Shown: piece by piece, positions 9,407 to 18,249 of the stretch
Layout: each line of letters starts with the position of its first letter
Numbering within the stretch: position 1 is the stretch's first letter
Source: Roseiarcus sp963835885
GTDB lineage: Bacteria; Pseudomonadota; Alphaproteobacteria; Rhizobiales; Beijerinckiaceae
DNA length: 64,000 nucleotides
Assembly (NCBI GenBank): GCA_963835885.1
Contig: CAWIHF010000038.1
Span: forward strand, 62,001-126,000
Direction: 5' to 3'
The notes under the pieces: model-generated
Told to the model about the DNA's origin: nothing
Databases searched by the model: none
Seen by the model: the letters and a program-made list of their open reading frames with translations, nothing else
Position numbers and translations under genes: made by a program

Positions 9407-10000
9407 TCATTCGGCGGGAACGGACTGCGGGGGCGCATGCGCGAGCGCCGGTTCGGCGCGGGCGAGCCGAACCGCGGCCATGACGTCCGAATCGATCAGG
9501 TCATCCGTAAAATCCTGAAGGCGGAGCAGCGACAAACGCGCGCCTGATTCCGGATCGTCGAAGGCGAGGAATTCCAAGTTGGCGACATTGGCCGCCTCCT
9601 TCACCCATAGGGCGGCGGCAAGTTCGATGGCGTCGACCATCGACAGGGAGCGGGGCATTTCGCCCGGACGACGCAGAGCCGCGGGGCGTTGCCATTTCAC
9701 GTCGCGAAGCCGCGCGGCGCGCAGCATCGTGTTGGGATCAGGCGTCACGAAAGTCGCGATCGAGCGGAGATAGCGCACGAACTCGCTCAGGCTCGGGAAG
9801 CGGCCGGGGACGAAGGCCGACGGCCTCAGTTCCGCAAAGAGGAGGCTCGAGGCCCATAGGTGGCGCCTGCCGACCGCGGCCTCGGTCAGGATCGTTTCGA
9901 GATCGCGTTCCGCATCGCCCGATTCGGCGCGCGCGTGCCGCAAGAGCACGTTCATGTGCAGAAAGTGATTATCGCTCCTGGAGGTAATCAAGACCGCCAT
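9407..10000 (-). CDS. PIN-like domain protein, probably with altered active site
   Basis: About 197 residues with a PIN-nuclease-like layout. The N-terminal strand reads FLHMNVLLRHA where PIN proteins have LDxNVLL, so the first catalytic Asp appears to be His. Later acidic positions look kept: LLFAELRP, SMVDAIELAAAL and LEFLAFDDPE. PIN domains are metal-dependent RNases, common as toxins, but the missing Asp makes activity uncertain. The gene begins inside the 3' end of the upstream unknown gene (32-bp overlap), so the two are translationally coupled. The fold assignment is from motif pattern only. Start may be ATG 10000 or an internal ATG. Confidence 0.5.
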   Translation of the reverse strand: MAVLITSRSDNHFLHMNVLLRHARAESGDAERDLETILTEAAVGRRHLWASSLLFAELRPSAFVPGRFPSLSEFVRYLRSIATFVTPDPNTMLRAARLRDVKWQRPAALRRPGEMPRSLSMVDAIELAAALWVKEAANVANLEFLAFDDPESGARLSLLRLQDFTDDLIDSDVMAAVRLARAEPALAHAPPQSVPAE

Positions 10001-10805
10001 CCCAGTCCCTGGCCGAGGCCGGCTTCAGTGAGCCCTGAATGCCGATCGCCGCGGCGCCCTGAGCCAATTCCTCGACTGTCAGAACCTCCAACCGTTCGGG
10101 GAGTTGGCTATCGCCAGTGTAAATCCCCCGGCCGGCGACGGATACGATCTTGTTGCCGAACGGGTTCAGGGCGTCCTCGCCCATGGATCTGTCGAACACG
10201 CACTCGAGCTGAATCTCGCCGCCGGAAAGAGTCAGGCGCCCCTTCCAGAGCGGGCCCCGATAGTCGATCGCCTCGAGCCGCCCCTCGAACGAGGAGATCG
10301 CGACACCGGAGAACCAGACGTCCGTTCGTGAGGGCGTGCCGCCCAGGCGGCCGACACGATCGACCTGCCGGCAAAAGAATGCGTCCAGCTCCAACTCCGT
10401 GTCCTGGTGTTGAAAGAGGATCACGAAGGCTGGGTCGATGGCTTTGACGATGCGATCGAAGGCCCACATGAGTCTGGGGCGTCCGAGCAGGATTTGGTAG
10501 TCGCTTCGATAGATGCGACCCGCGCAGAGGCGGAGGAACTCAATGGCCGAGCCGCCGCTCGCAGCGGTCGACTTCTGCTTCTCGATGATGCCGAATTCGC
10601 AGGATCCGAAGGCAAGGTGCGAAATGAAGAATTGGCTTGACACGCGCTTCGCGTGAAGTTCGCGGTCGGCCGCAATGAGTGCAGCGAGAAAGGCGTCGAA
10701 TATTCGCTTGAACAGCTGAGCCGGAACCGGTTCGGGGCCAAATCCGGGGGCCTCGAGCGGCCGGATCACGACACGAATTTCACACTCAATGACTGGGCGC
10801 CGCAT
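9969..10805 (-). CDS. Hypothetical protein coupled to PIN-like gene
   Basis: About 278 residues from ATG 10805, which has a GAGAGG ribosome-binding site; an upstream in-frame start at 10844 lacks one. No family is recognised. The N-terminal half looks helical (RIFDAFLAALIAADRELHA), the C-terminal half more beta-rich with short Gly turns. There is no signal peptide or membrane segment. The 3' end overlaps the PIN-like gene by 32 bp, so they form a two-gene unit. The unit sits between the acyltransferase gene and tsaD, a place where alphaproteobacteria often keep hem genes. A toxin-antitoxin role is possible but not supported by any antitoxin DNA-binding motif. Confidence 0.6.
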   Translation of the reverse strand: MRRPVIECEIRVVIRPLEAPGFGPEPVPAQLFKRIFDAFLAALIAADRELHAKRVSSQFFISHLAFGSCEFGIIEKQKSTAASGGSAIEFLRLCAGRIYRSDYQILLGRPRLMWAFDRIVKAIDPAFVILFQHQDTELELDAFFCRQVDRVGRLGGTPSRTDVWFSGVAISSFEGRLEAIDYRGPLWKGRLTLSGGEIQLECVFDRSMGEDALNPFGNKIVSVAGRGIYTGDSQLPERLEVLTVEELAQGAAAIGIQGSLKPASARDWDGGLDYLQER

Positions 10806-10958
10806 GGCTCGCCTCTCGCGTGGACCGGAATAGCACGGCTGCAATATCAGCGACAGGCGGCGTATCGCCGCGCCGCCTGTTGTTTCCTTGCTGCTCGGTT
10901 CACGCTAAGGGCGTCGCCGGCCCTGTCGATTGCGCCTGCTCCGGGAGAAAGCAAACCT

Positions 10959-12020
10959 ATGCGGGTTTTAGGCATTGAGACGACCTGCGACGAGACGGCG
11001 GCGGCGGTCGTGAGGCTGAGGCCGGACGGATCGGGCGAGATCCTCGCCGACGAAGTGATGAGCCAGATCGCGGCTCACGCGGCGTTCGGCGGCGTCGTGC
11101 CGGAGATCGCAGCGCGCGCCCATGTCGAGATCGTCGATTCCTTGATCGCGCGCGCGCTCGCCGCGGCGCGAATGTCCGCCAAGGACCTCGACGGCGTGGC
11201 CGGAGCGGCGGGCCCGGGCTTGATCGGCGGGATTTTGGTCGGGCTGATGGCGGCCAAGGGGATCGCACTTGCAACCGGCAAGCCGCTCATCGCCGTCAAC
11301 CATCTCGAGGCGCATGCGCTGACGGCGCGCCTGACCGCGCACCTCGCTTTTCCCTACCTCATCCTGCTCGCCTCGGGCGGCCATACCCAGATTCTCGCGG
11401 TCAGGGGTGTCGGGGATTACGATCGGCTCGGAGCGACCATGGATGACGCGATCGGCGAGGCCTTCGACAAGACGGCCAAGCTCCTCGGCCTTCCTTATCC
11501 CGGCGGACCGGCGGTCGAAGCGGCAGCGAGGGACGGCGATCCCGAGCGCTTCGATCTGCCCCGGCCGATGGTCGGCCGGCCGAACGCCGATTTTTCCCTC
11601 TCGGGTCTCAAGACCGCCCTGCGGCGCGCTGCCGAATCGGCGGCGCCGCTGCGGCCGCGGGATGTCGCGGACGTCTGCGCCTCCTTTCAGGCGGCGGTGG
11701 TCGATGTGGTCGAGGACCGAATGAGGATGGGCGTCAAGCTTTTCCGCCAGCGCCTTGGCCGCGCGCCGGAGGCGGTCGTGATCGCCGGAGGGGTCGCGGC
11801 CAATGCCGCGCTGCGGCAGGCGCTCGAGCGATTCTGCGCAGAAGCGGGGCTGCCGATGGTCGCGCCGCCGCAGAAACTCTGCACCGACAACGGCGCGATG
11901 ATCGCATGGGCCGGCATCGAACGTCTCAGACTCGGTCTGACCGATCGGCTCGACGTCGCCGCGCGCCCGCGCTGGCCGCTCGACGCCAAATCGCCGCGCG
12001 TGCTGAACAACAAGGCGTGA
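10959..12020 (+). CDS. tsaD: tRNA N6-adenosine threonylcarbamoyltransferase
   Basis: A 353-residue member of the Kae1/TsaD ASKHA family, which transfers the threonylcarbamoyl group to A37 of ANN-decoding tRNAs (EC 2.3.1.234) with TsaB and TsaE. The N-terminus MRVLGIETTCDETAAAVV, the metal-binding NHLEAHALT (His pair), LLASGGHTQIL and late GGVAANAALR and CTDNGAMIAWAG are all present. The open frame reaches back to GTG 10653, but ATG 10959 begins the conserved N-terminus and has GGGAGAAAG upstream. It ends 10 bp before the convergent small-protein gene. Confidence 0.96.
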   Translation: MRVLGIETTCDETAAAVVRLRPDGSGEILADEVMSQIAAHAAFGGVVPEIAARAHVEIVDSLIARALAAARMSAKDLDGVAGAAGPGLIGGILVGLMAAKGIALATGKPLIAVNHLEAHALTARLTAHLAFPYLILLASGGHTQILAVRGVGDYDRLGATMDDAIGEAFDKTAKLLGLPYPGGPAVEAAARDGDPERFDLPRPMVGRPNADFSLSGLKTALRRAAESAAPLRPRDVADVCASFQAAVVDVVEDRMRMGVKLFRQRLGRAPEAVVIAGGVAANAALRQALERFCAEAGLPMVAPPQKLCTDNGAMIAWAGIERLRLGLTDRLDVAARPRWPLDAKSPRVLNNKA

Positions 12021-12029
12021 GCGACGCTC

Positions 12030-12281
12030 TCAATCTCCGGTCGTCTCATGACCGGGATGCTGGGATTGGGAAGTCGTCGCATGGTCCTTGTTTCTGTTGG
12101 CGTAATGGTGGCCGACGATGCAGCCGCCGATTGCGCCGAGGACGGCGTGATGGCCGGCATAATGGCCGGCGACGCCCCCGGCCAGCGCCCCTTTCAGACA
12201 GCCTTTCGCTTGGGCTGAGGACGGTGCGACGGTCGGCGCAACGGCAAGCACAAGTGCGGCGGCGAAAATTGCGGTCTTCAT
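12030..12281 (-). CDS. Small secreted glycine-zipper protein
   Basis: 83 residues: a signal peptide (MKTAIFAAALVLAVAPTVAPSSAQA) followed by a Gly/Ala-rich zipper (GALAGGVAGHYAGHHAVLGAIGG) and a polar His-containing tail. Glycine-zipper proteins of this size are common in alphaproteobacterial envelopes and are thought to insert into or lie near the outer membrane; the exact function is unknown. GGGACTCC precedes the ATG. Convergent with tsaD. Confidence 0.7.
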   Translation of the reverse strand: MKTAIFAAALVLAVAPTVAPSSAQAKGCLKGALAGGVAGHYAGHHAVLGAIGGCIVGHHYANRNKDHATTSQSQHPGHETTGD

Positions 12282-12542
12282 GCCAGGAGTCCCTCTCTTG
12301 TCGCGTCCCCTTCAATCCCTCCGGAGGAGAAGAGTTCCGATTCGCCTTCGCTGGTCCTCCCAGGAGCCTGGAGACAGGTCTGGGGCGAAATCCTGCCTTT
12401 GACGCTCCACCGCGGCGATTGCAATTCGGCCTCAGCGCGCCTATAAATGGGCATCCCCTAGAGTTCTGTTTTTTGAGGCTGCGCCTCCTCCGGGCCCGAG
12501 ACCGGAGCCGCGCGCCCGAACGATTGCAAGGAGCAAGTGAAG

Positions 12543-13250
12543 ATGAGCGACGCCCCGTTGATGCCGAAGGCGACGGCGGTATGGCTGGTCGAGAACACCT
12601 CGCTGACCTTCGACCAGATCGCGGAGTTTTGCAAACTGCATCCGCTCGAGGTCAAGGGGATCGCCGACGGCGAGGTGGCGACCGGCATCAAAGGCTACGA
12701 CCCGATTTCGACCGGACAGCTGACGCGCGAAGAAATCGCCGAGGCCGAGCAGGATCCGAACCACCGCCTGCATCTTTCCGTCTCCAAGGTGCGTACGCCG
12801 GAGTTCAAGAAGGCGCGCGGCGCGCGCTACACCCCGCTTTCGCGCCGGCAGGACCGGCCGAACGCCGTGCTGTGGCTGCTGCGCAACCATCCAGAGCTCA
12901 AGGACGCGCAGATCATGCGGCTCGTCGGCACGACGAAGCACACCTTGCAGGCGATCCGCGAGCGCACCCATTGGAACTCGGCCAACCTCCAGCCGATGGA
13001 TCCGGTGACGCTCGGCCTCTGTTCGCAGATCGATCTCGATTTCGAGGTCAACCGGGCCGCCAAGGAGCGGCCGAAGACCGAGGAGGACCGCAGCCAGACC
13101 CTGGTCCCGGCCGAGATCACCACCGCAAAGCCCGCGCCGTCGAGCCAGCTCGAAGTGTTCGGCGTGCCAAAGCCGAAGGCGGCGCCGGCCGAGGAGAAGA
13201 TCGACGTCGAATCGGTGTTCGGCAAGCTGAAAGAGCGCGGTCAGGAATAG
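12543..13250 (+). CDS. trcR: Cell cycle transcriptional regulator TrcR (DUF1013)
   Basis: A 235-residue protein starting MSDAPLMPKATAVWLVENT, the highly conserved N-terminus of the DUF1013/TrcR family, which is confined to alphaproteobacteria and linked to cell-cycle transcription. Two helix-turn-helix-like parts follow: LTFDQIAEFCKLHPLEVKGI and NAVLWLLRNHPELKDAQIMRLVGTT. The C-terminus is Pro/Ala/Lys-rich. A GTG at 12537 is also in frame, but the AAGGAG at 12528 is 3 nt from it and 9 nt from ATG 12543, so the ATG is preferred. Confidence 0.92.
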   Translation: MSDAPLMPKATAVWLVENTSLTFDQIAEFCKLHPLEVKGIADGEVATGIKGYDPISTGQLTREEIAEAEQDPNHRLHLSVSKVRTPEFKKARGARYTPLSRRQDRPNAVLWLLRNHPELKDAQIMRLVGTTKHTLQAIRERTHWNSANLQPMDPVTLGLCSQIDLDFEVNRAAKERPKTEEDRSQTLVPAEITTAKPAPSSQLEVFGVPKPKAAPAEEKIDVESVFGKLKERGQE

Positions 13251-13270
13251 GGGCCGCTGCCCGCCGCCGG

Positions 13271-14581
13271 CTACTCGGCGGCGTTCGCGACGCTCGGATT
13301 GTTGGGATGCGTCGTCCAGTTTGCCGGTGGAAGGTCATAGGGCAGTCCGGTGCGCGGATCGACGCCCTTCGTTCTGTGGACGAGCGTAATGCACCCCTCG
13401 ACCGGGCAGACGAGCACGCAGAGATTGCAACCGACGCATTCGGCTTCGTTGACGGTGAACTGCCGCTTGCCGTCGAGGCTCGCGAAGATCGCCTGGTGCG
13501 AGGTGTCCTCGCAAACGATATGGCACCGGCCGCACTTGATGCAGAGGTCCTGATTGATCTCGGCCTTCGCGACGAAATTGAGATTGAGATGCTGCCAGTC
13601 GGTGATCGAGGGGACCGCGCGGCCGCGGAAATCTTCGATTGAGCGATAGCCCTTCCGGTCCATGTAGTCGGAGAGGCCTGTCGCCATTTCCTCCACGATC
13701 TTAAATCCGTAGGTCATCGCCGCGGTGCAGACTTGCACCGTGCCGGCGCCGAGCGCGACGAATTCGGCCGCGTCGCGCCATGTCGTGATCCCGCCGATCG
13801 CCGAAATCGGCAGGCCGGCGCAGGCCGGATCGCGTGCGATCTCGGAGACCATGGAGAGCGCGATCGGCTTCACGGCCGGACCGCACATGCCGCCATGCGT
13901 TCCCTTGCCGTCGATGGCGACGTCCGGCGTCATCCGGTCGAGATCGATCGCCATGATCGAATTGATCGTGTTGATGAGCGAAACGGCGTCGGCGCCGCCG
14001 TTCTTCGCCGCGCGCGCCGGATTGCGGATGTCGGTGATGTTGGGAGTCAGCTTGACGATGACCGGCATGCGCGTATGCGCCTTGCACCAGCGCGCGACCA
14101 TCTCGACATATTCGGGGACCTGGCCGACGGCGGAGCCCATGCCGCGCTCCGACATGCCGTGCGGGCAGCCGAAATTGAGCTCGACGCCGTCGCACTCCGT
14201 TTCCTCGACCCGGGCGAGGATCGACTTCCAAGAGTCCTCGTCGCAAGGCACCATCAGCGACACGACCAGCGCGCGGTCGGGCCAGGCGCGCTTGACCTGC
14301 TTGATCTCCTGCAGGTTGATTTCGAGATCGCGGTCGGTGATGAGCTCGATGTTGTTCATCGCGATGACGCGACGGTCGGGCCCGTGGATCGCGCCATAGC
14401 GCGCGCCGGACACGTTGACAATCGGCGGCCCGGCTTCGCCCAGCGTCTTCCACACGACGCCGCCCCAGCCTGCGCGAAAGGCGCGCTCGACGTTCACCTT
14501 GCGGTCGGTCGGCGGGGCGGAGGCGAGCCAGAACGGGTTGGGCGATTTGATCCCGAGGAAATTGCTGCGCAGATCGGCCAT
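13271..14581 (-). CDS. preA: NAD-dependent dihydropyrimidine dehydrogenase subunit PreA
   Basis: A 436-residue protein with an FMN-binding dihydroorotate-dehydrogenase-like barrel (SNFLGIKSPNPFWLASAPPT, LNFGCPHGMSERGMGSA, VKLTPNITDI, AIGGITTWRDA) and a C-terminal pair of [4Fe-4S] motifs (CIKCGRCHIVCE and CVGCNLCVLVCPVEGC). With PreT it reduces uracil and thymine to the dihydro forms (EC 1.3.1.1), the first step of reductive pyrimidine catabolism. It follows preT by 17 bp. ATG 14581 has GAGG upstream. The frame continues upstream to 14713 in a shadow of preT. Confidence 0.95.
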   Translation of the reverse strand: MADLRSNFLGIKSPNPFWLASAPPTDRKVNVERAFRAGWGGVVWKTLGEAGPPIVNVSGARYGAIHGPDRRVIAMNNIELITDRDLEINLQEIKQVKRAWPDRALVVSLMVPCDEDSWKSILARVEETECDGVELNFGCPHGMSERGMGSAVGQVPEYVEMVARWCKAHTRMPVIVKLTPNITDIRNPARAAKNGGADAVSLINTINSIMAIDLDRMTPDVAIDGKGTHGGMCGPAVKPIALSMVSEIARDPACAGLPISAIGGITTWRDAAEFVALGAGTVQVCTAAMTYGFKIVEEMATGLSDYMDRKGYRSIEDFRGRAVPSITDWQHLNLNFVAKAEINQDLCIKCGRCHIVCEDTSHQAIFASLDGKRQFTVNEAECVGCNLCVLVCPVEGCITLVHRTKGVDPRTGLPYDLPPANWTTHPNNPSVANAAE

Positions 14582-14598
14582 GAGAGCCTCGTTTGAGT

Positions 14599-15967
14599 TC
14601 AGGCGCTGGCGACGCCGAGCGCGGAGATGATCGAGCGCGCCGCCTGCTTGCCGTCCTCGACCGCCTGGACGGTGAGGTCCTCGCCGCCGACCACGCAGTC
14701 GCCGCCGGCCCACACGCCCTGGAGGCTGGTGCGCCGTTCGCCGTCGACGACAATGCGTCCGTCCTTGATCTCGATCGCCGCTCCGTCCAACGCCTCGGGG
14801 GTCCCGCGCTGTCCGATGGCGGTGAACAGCATGTCGGCCTCGATCCGAAAGACGGAACCGGGCGAAGCAAGCACACCCTCGTGTTCGTGGGTATCCTCGA
14901 ACACCGCGCCGCTCAACACGCCGCCATGTCCCTCGAGCGACACCGGCCGCGCCCAGGTGCGGATGACGACGCCGCTCGTCTGCGCGAGCTCGCGCTCGAA
15001 CTGGCTCGCCTTCATCCTGTCGGCGCCCCGGCGATAGACGATCGTGACGTTCTGGGCCCCGAGCCGCTTCGACTGCACGGCGACGTCGATCGCGGTCATG
15101 CCGCCGCCGACGACCACGACGCGCCGGCCGACGGGCAGCCTCGTCAGGTCGTCAGCCTGCCTGAGCGCCGCGATGTAGGAAACCGCATCGACCACATTTT
15201 CGAGCGCCGCCTTCGTTCGGCAGGCCGAGCTTGTTGGTGGCCCCGAGGCCGGTCGCCAGGAAGACGGCGTCATAGTCGCGGCGCAGATCGGAAAGCTTCA
15301 CGTCCTTGCCGAGCGTGACGCCGTATTGGACCTCGATGCCGCCGATCGACAGGATGAAGGCGGCCTCCTTCGCGGCGAAGCCGTCGATCGTCTTGTAGGC
15401 GGCGATGCCGTATTCGTTGAGACCGCCGGGCTTGCCGCGCGCCTCGAAGATGGTCGCCTCGACGCCGGCGACGGCAAGCGCATGCGCGCAAGCCAGGCCC
15501 GCCGGACCCGCCCCGACGATCGCCACGCGCTTGCCGGTCGGCGCGCCGCGCTGGTAGGGCGACCGGCCGCCTTCGATCGCCGCGTCCGTCGCGTAGCGCT
15601 GCAGGAGCCCGATGGCGACCGGCTTGCCTTCCGCCGCCTCGCGCACGCAGGCCTCCTCGCACAGCGTCTCGGTCGGGCATACGCGCGCGCACATGCCGCC
15701 CATGATGTTGGCGTCGAAAATGGTCTTCGCCGCTCCCTCGCGGTTTCCGGCGGCGATCTGCCGGATGAACAGGGGAATGTCGATCGAGGTCGGGCAGGCC
15801 TTCTGGCATGGCGCATCGAAGCAGAAATAGCAGCGCTCCGACTCGACCCTGGCCTCGTGGGCGGTCAGCGGCGGATGGAGATCGGCGAAATTCGCCTTGA
15901 TGGTCGCCTCGTCGAGCCTGCCCGGCGCGACATCGGAAAGTCCTGGCGGATGGGCGGCGATCGTCAT
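14599..15967 (-). pseudogene. preT: Dihydropyrimidine dehydrogenase subunit PreT, frameshifted
   Basis: A GltD-like flavoprotein that feeds electrons from NADH to PreA. The N-terminal part has the Fe-S cysteines (CYFCFDAPCQKACPTSIDIP, MCARVCPTETLCEEAC) and the FAD motif VAIVGAGPAGLACAHAL. It reads to LGATNKLGLPNEGG, then leaves frame. The NAD-binding half (LENVVDAVSYIAALRQAD, VVVVGGGMTAIDVAVQSK) continues in another frame to 14599. A single extra base (or two missing) near 15200-15212 accounts for this. Repaired length is about 455 residues, as in the family. ATG 15967 has GGGGAGAAG upstream, and a perfect palindrome 37 bp further upstream is a candidate operator. If the frameshift is real, the enzyme is dead. 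Confidence 0.9.
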
Positions 15968-16003
15968 GGCTTCTCCCCAAGGCCCTGGGCGAACCGGATA
16001 TTC

Positions 16004-16019
16004 TTGACCGATCGGTCAA
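16004..16019. promoter_or_regulatory. RutR/TetR-type palindromic operator upstream of preT
   Basis: TTGACCGATCGGTCAA is a perfect 16-bp palindrome 37 bp upstream of the preT start. It matches TTGACC-N4-GGTCAA, the form bound by RutR, the TetR-family pyrimidine-responsive repressor known from E. coli. Position and pathway fit control of preTA by uracil or thymine. No rutR-like gene is in the window. Confidence 0.6.
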
Positions 16020-16172
16020 ATCTTTCGCGGCGCGCGGCGCGTGTCAAGCCCGGCCTCGCCCGAACGCCCCGCCCGGGGATTGCCGGATGATCACGTTGAT
16101 CCCATCGATGCCAGGCAATACCCGGTAAACCGACGTTTGTCGGCCCGGTCTCGCCGAGCATGCCGAAGGGCC

Positions 16173-16530
16173 ATGGACTTGCGGCAACTACGCCATAAGC
16201 GTAGTTTCGACGCCGTGGAGTATGACTTCGATCCGTCGAAGGATATGGCCAATCGCGCCAAGCATGGCGTTTCGCTGGCGCTGGCAGAAGTTCTTTTTGC
16301 CGGTCCGCACCTGACGCTCGAAGATGATCGCTTCGACTATGGAGAAATACGGCGGGTCGCCTTCGGACAATTCGCGGCCGATTGTTCGTCTGCGTCTTTG
16401 TCGATCGAGGCTCAGTGCGAAGAATCATCTCGTTGCGCAAGCCAATTCCCGAGAGGTGAAGCGTTATGGCGAAAAAACTCAGCAAGGCGGCAGCCAAGGC
16501 GTTGGCGGCGACGGATTGGAGCAAGCTTGA
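16173..16530 (+). pseudogene. brnT: BrnT-family toxin remnant (two frameshifts)
   Basis: A BrnT-type RNase toxin core is readable in three frames. VEYDFDPSKDMANRAKHGVS and the GEIRRVAFGQF stretch are in the first. RLFVCVFVDRGSVRRIISLRK is in a second from about 16378. ANSREVKRYGEKTQ is in the third from about 16436. Each switch fits one missing G. BrnT toxins cleave RNA and are inhibited by BrnA. With both frameshifts the toxin cannot be made. The 3' end overlaps the next gene. Confidence 0.7.
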
Positions 16531-16795
16531 TCGGATGACGGACGCCGAAATCGCGCGCCAAATCGCCGCCAACCCGGATGCCGCGCCAGACATGGCGCCG
16601 GAGGTCGACGTGCGCGCCATTCGTCGCGTGACCGGCATGACGCCGGCCGAATTCGCCGCCGCGTATCAATTCAGCGTCAGGACCGTGCAGGAGTGGGAAC
16701 GCGGGGCCAAACGCCCCAGCGGTCCGGCTCGAACGCTTCTCAGCGCGATAAAGGCTGACCCAGAAGGGCTCCGAAGGGCGCTGGCGGCAGCCTGA
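16466..16795 (+). CDS. XRE-like helix-turn-helix antitoxin-type regulator
   Basis: 109 residues with a C-terminal XRE/HigA-like helix-turn-helix (VDVRAIRRVTGMTPAEFAAAYQFSVRTVQEWERG). The N-terminus is Ala/Lys-rich. Such proteins are often the second gene of BrnT- or HigB-type modules, where they bind the toxin and repress the operon. GAGAGG lies 10 bp upstream of the ATG. It overlaps the 3' end of the decayed brnT, so it was probably its partner; the family match is to HTH antitoxins, not to BrnA. Confidence 0.75.
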   Translation: MAKKLSKAAAKALAATDWSKLDRMTDAEIARQIAANPDAAPDMAPEVDVRAIRRVTGMTPAEFAAAYQFSVRTVQEWERGAKRPSGPARTLLSAIKADPEGLRRALAAA

Positions 16796-16868
16796 ATGCG
16801 CCGGGGCGATACTCTGGCAAGCTGAAGTGTCGTTGGGGCGCGCGGTCATTTCCCATGGACGAAAGCGC

Positions 16869-17120
16869 ATGAGTTGGAACAAAAATTCTACGGCCCCCGC
16901 CTGGTCCGACCCTGACGACGCCCCGGATCTGTCGACGCCGGAGTGGGCCGCCAAGCTCGCGGTTACGCCCGTCCGTCGAGGCCGTCCACAGGCGGCGAAA
17001 CGCAAAGTGTCGACGACAATCCGCCTGGACGCCGATATCGTCGCGGCCTTTCGCGAACAAGGCGAGGGGTGGCAAACCCGCCTCAACGCCGCGTTACGCG
17101 ATTGGCTCGACCATCATTGA
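16869..17120 (+). CDS. brnA: BrnA-family antitoxin
   Basis: 83 residues ending in KVSTTIRLDADIVAAFREQG followed by GWQTRLNAALRDWL, the ribbon-helix-helix region of BrnA antitoxins, preceded by the RRGRPQAAK linker. BrnA neutralises BrnT and represses its operon. An in-frame GTG at 16827 exists, but ATG 16869 gives the usual length and has GGACGAAAG upstream. No intact BrnT is encoded beside it. Confidence 0.8.
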   Translation: MSWNKNSTAPAWSDPDDAPDLSTPEWAAKLAVTPVRRGRPQAAKRKVSTTIRLDADIVAAFREQGEGWQTRLNAALRDWLDHH

Positions 17121-17196
17121 GCCGGGCGATCCACTCCCGTCGGGAGAGGGGGCGCCGTTTAGCGCTTGCGGTTACCCCCGGCGATTACCGTGGTGC

Positions 17197-17985
17197 TCAG
17201 GGCGGGAAGGTCGGGATTCCCTGCATTTTGCTTTCGTGGGCCTGGCGCGCCAGCGCCGCGATCGCCGCCTCGAGCGCGCGAATGGCGTCGCCGGTCGCGA
17301 GCCGGCGCCGGTTGGCGCGCCGCGGCGTCTGTTCCGGCGCAGCCGGAATGTGGATGAAGACCGCCGGCGTCCCGGGCGCCTTCTCGAGGAGGTAACGCAG
17401 CGCCCCGTAGAAGAGATGATTGCAGACGTAGTCGCCGGCATTGGAGGAAACCCGCGCCGGCAGGCCGGCCGCCCGGATCGCTCGCGCGACGTCAAGGGGG
17501 CGCGCGGTCGCTTCGAGCCGCGCCGGACCCTCCCACGCGATTTCGCTGCGAACGACGCCGCTGTTGTCGGGCGATGACGCCCCGGCTCCATTGCGGGCGA
17601 CGCGCTCGACCGAAATGACCGCGCGCCTCGCCGCCTGCCCGGTCATCAGCACGGCCTCGGGCTTCAGGCGCTCGAAGGCTTCGACGAATTTGGCGATACA
17701 GGCGTCGTAGACGCAGGGCAGGCGGCTTGCGACGGCGACCGTATCGCCGCAGTGAAAACCGTCGAGCGCCCGCGCCGCCTCCCACGAGGCGTTGACCGCC
17801 TCGCCGCCGAACGGCTCGAAGGCGGTGACGAGGACCGTCTTGCCGCTTTCATGTCCTGCAACCCATTGATCAGCCGATGAGCCGCGTCTCGGCGATGAGG
17901 CGCCGTCCGTTTGTTCTTTCCCGATTTGCGAGAAAAATCCAGGGGCTCGAACTCGACGCCTGGCGCCCGACAGGCGATGTCGCAA
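17197..17985 (-). CDS. pcp: Pyroglutamyl-peptidase I (start unclear)
   Basis: Cysteine peptidase family C15, which removes N-terminal pyroglutamate (EC 3.4.19.3). The catalytic triad is visible: Glu in VISVERVARN, Cys in NAGDYVCNHLFYGAL and His in AVFIHIPAAPEQ. The conserved protein begins at KTVLVTAFEPFGG, coded from about 17841, which gives about 215 residues as usual for the family. No ATG, GTG or TTG sits just before it in frame; the frame extends to 17985 through sequence without similarity. An ATG preceded by a GGAC-like site lies a few codons upstream in the next frame, so a small indel at the 5' end is possible. Divergent from glyA. Confidence 0.85.
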   Translation of the reverse strand: MRHRLSGARRRVRAPGFFSQIGKEQTDGASSPRRGSSADQWVAGHESGKTVLVTAFEPFGGEAVNASWEAARALDGFHCGDTVAVASRLPCVYDACIAKFVEAFERLKPEAVLMTGQAARRAVISVERVARNGAGASSPDNSGVVRSEIAWEGPARLEATARPLDVARAIRAAGLPARVSSNAGDYVCNHLFYGALRYLLEKAPGTPAVFIHIPAAPEQTPRRANRRRLATGDAIRALEAAIAALARQAHESKMQGIPTFPP

Positions 17986-18249
17986 ATGGCCACCAGTGGA
18001 ACGCCCGCAAACGACGTCAAGCGGTCATCGGAGATTGCGACGCACCCGGGGGGAATCAAGGCCGTTCGCCCACACTTTTCGCAGACTTCGTTATCCGACT
18101 TGCCGGGAGCAAGGGCTTGCGCCATGATTGACGCGCCGCGTGACTGGCGAGCTTGAGATGGGGCACCATCGGGAAGCGCGGCCGCGAATGCCGTTCGCCT
18201 GGGCAGCCGACTGTAAGAGGTTGGCCAATCTTCCTGAGGGGAGACGCCC

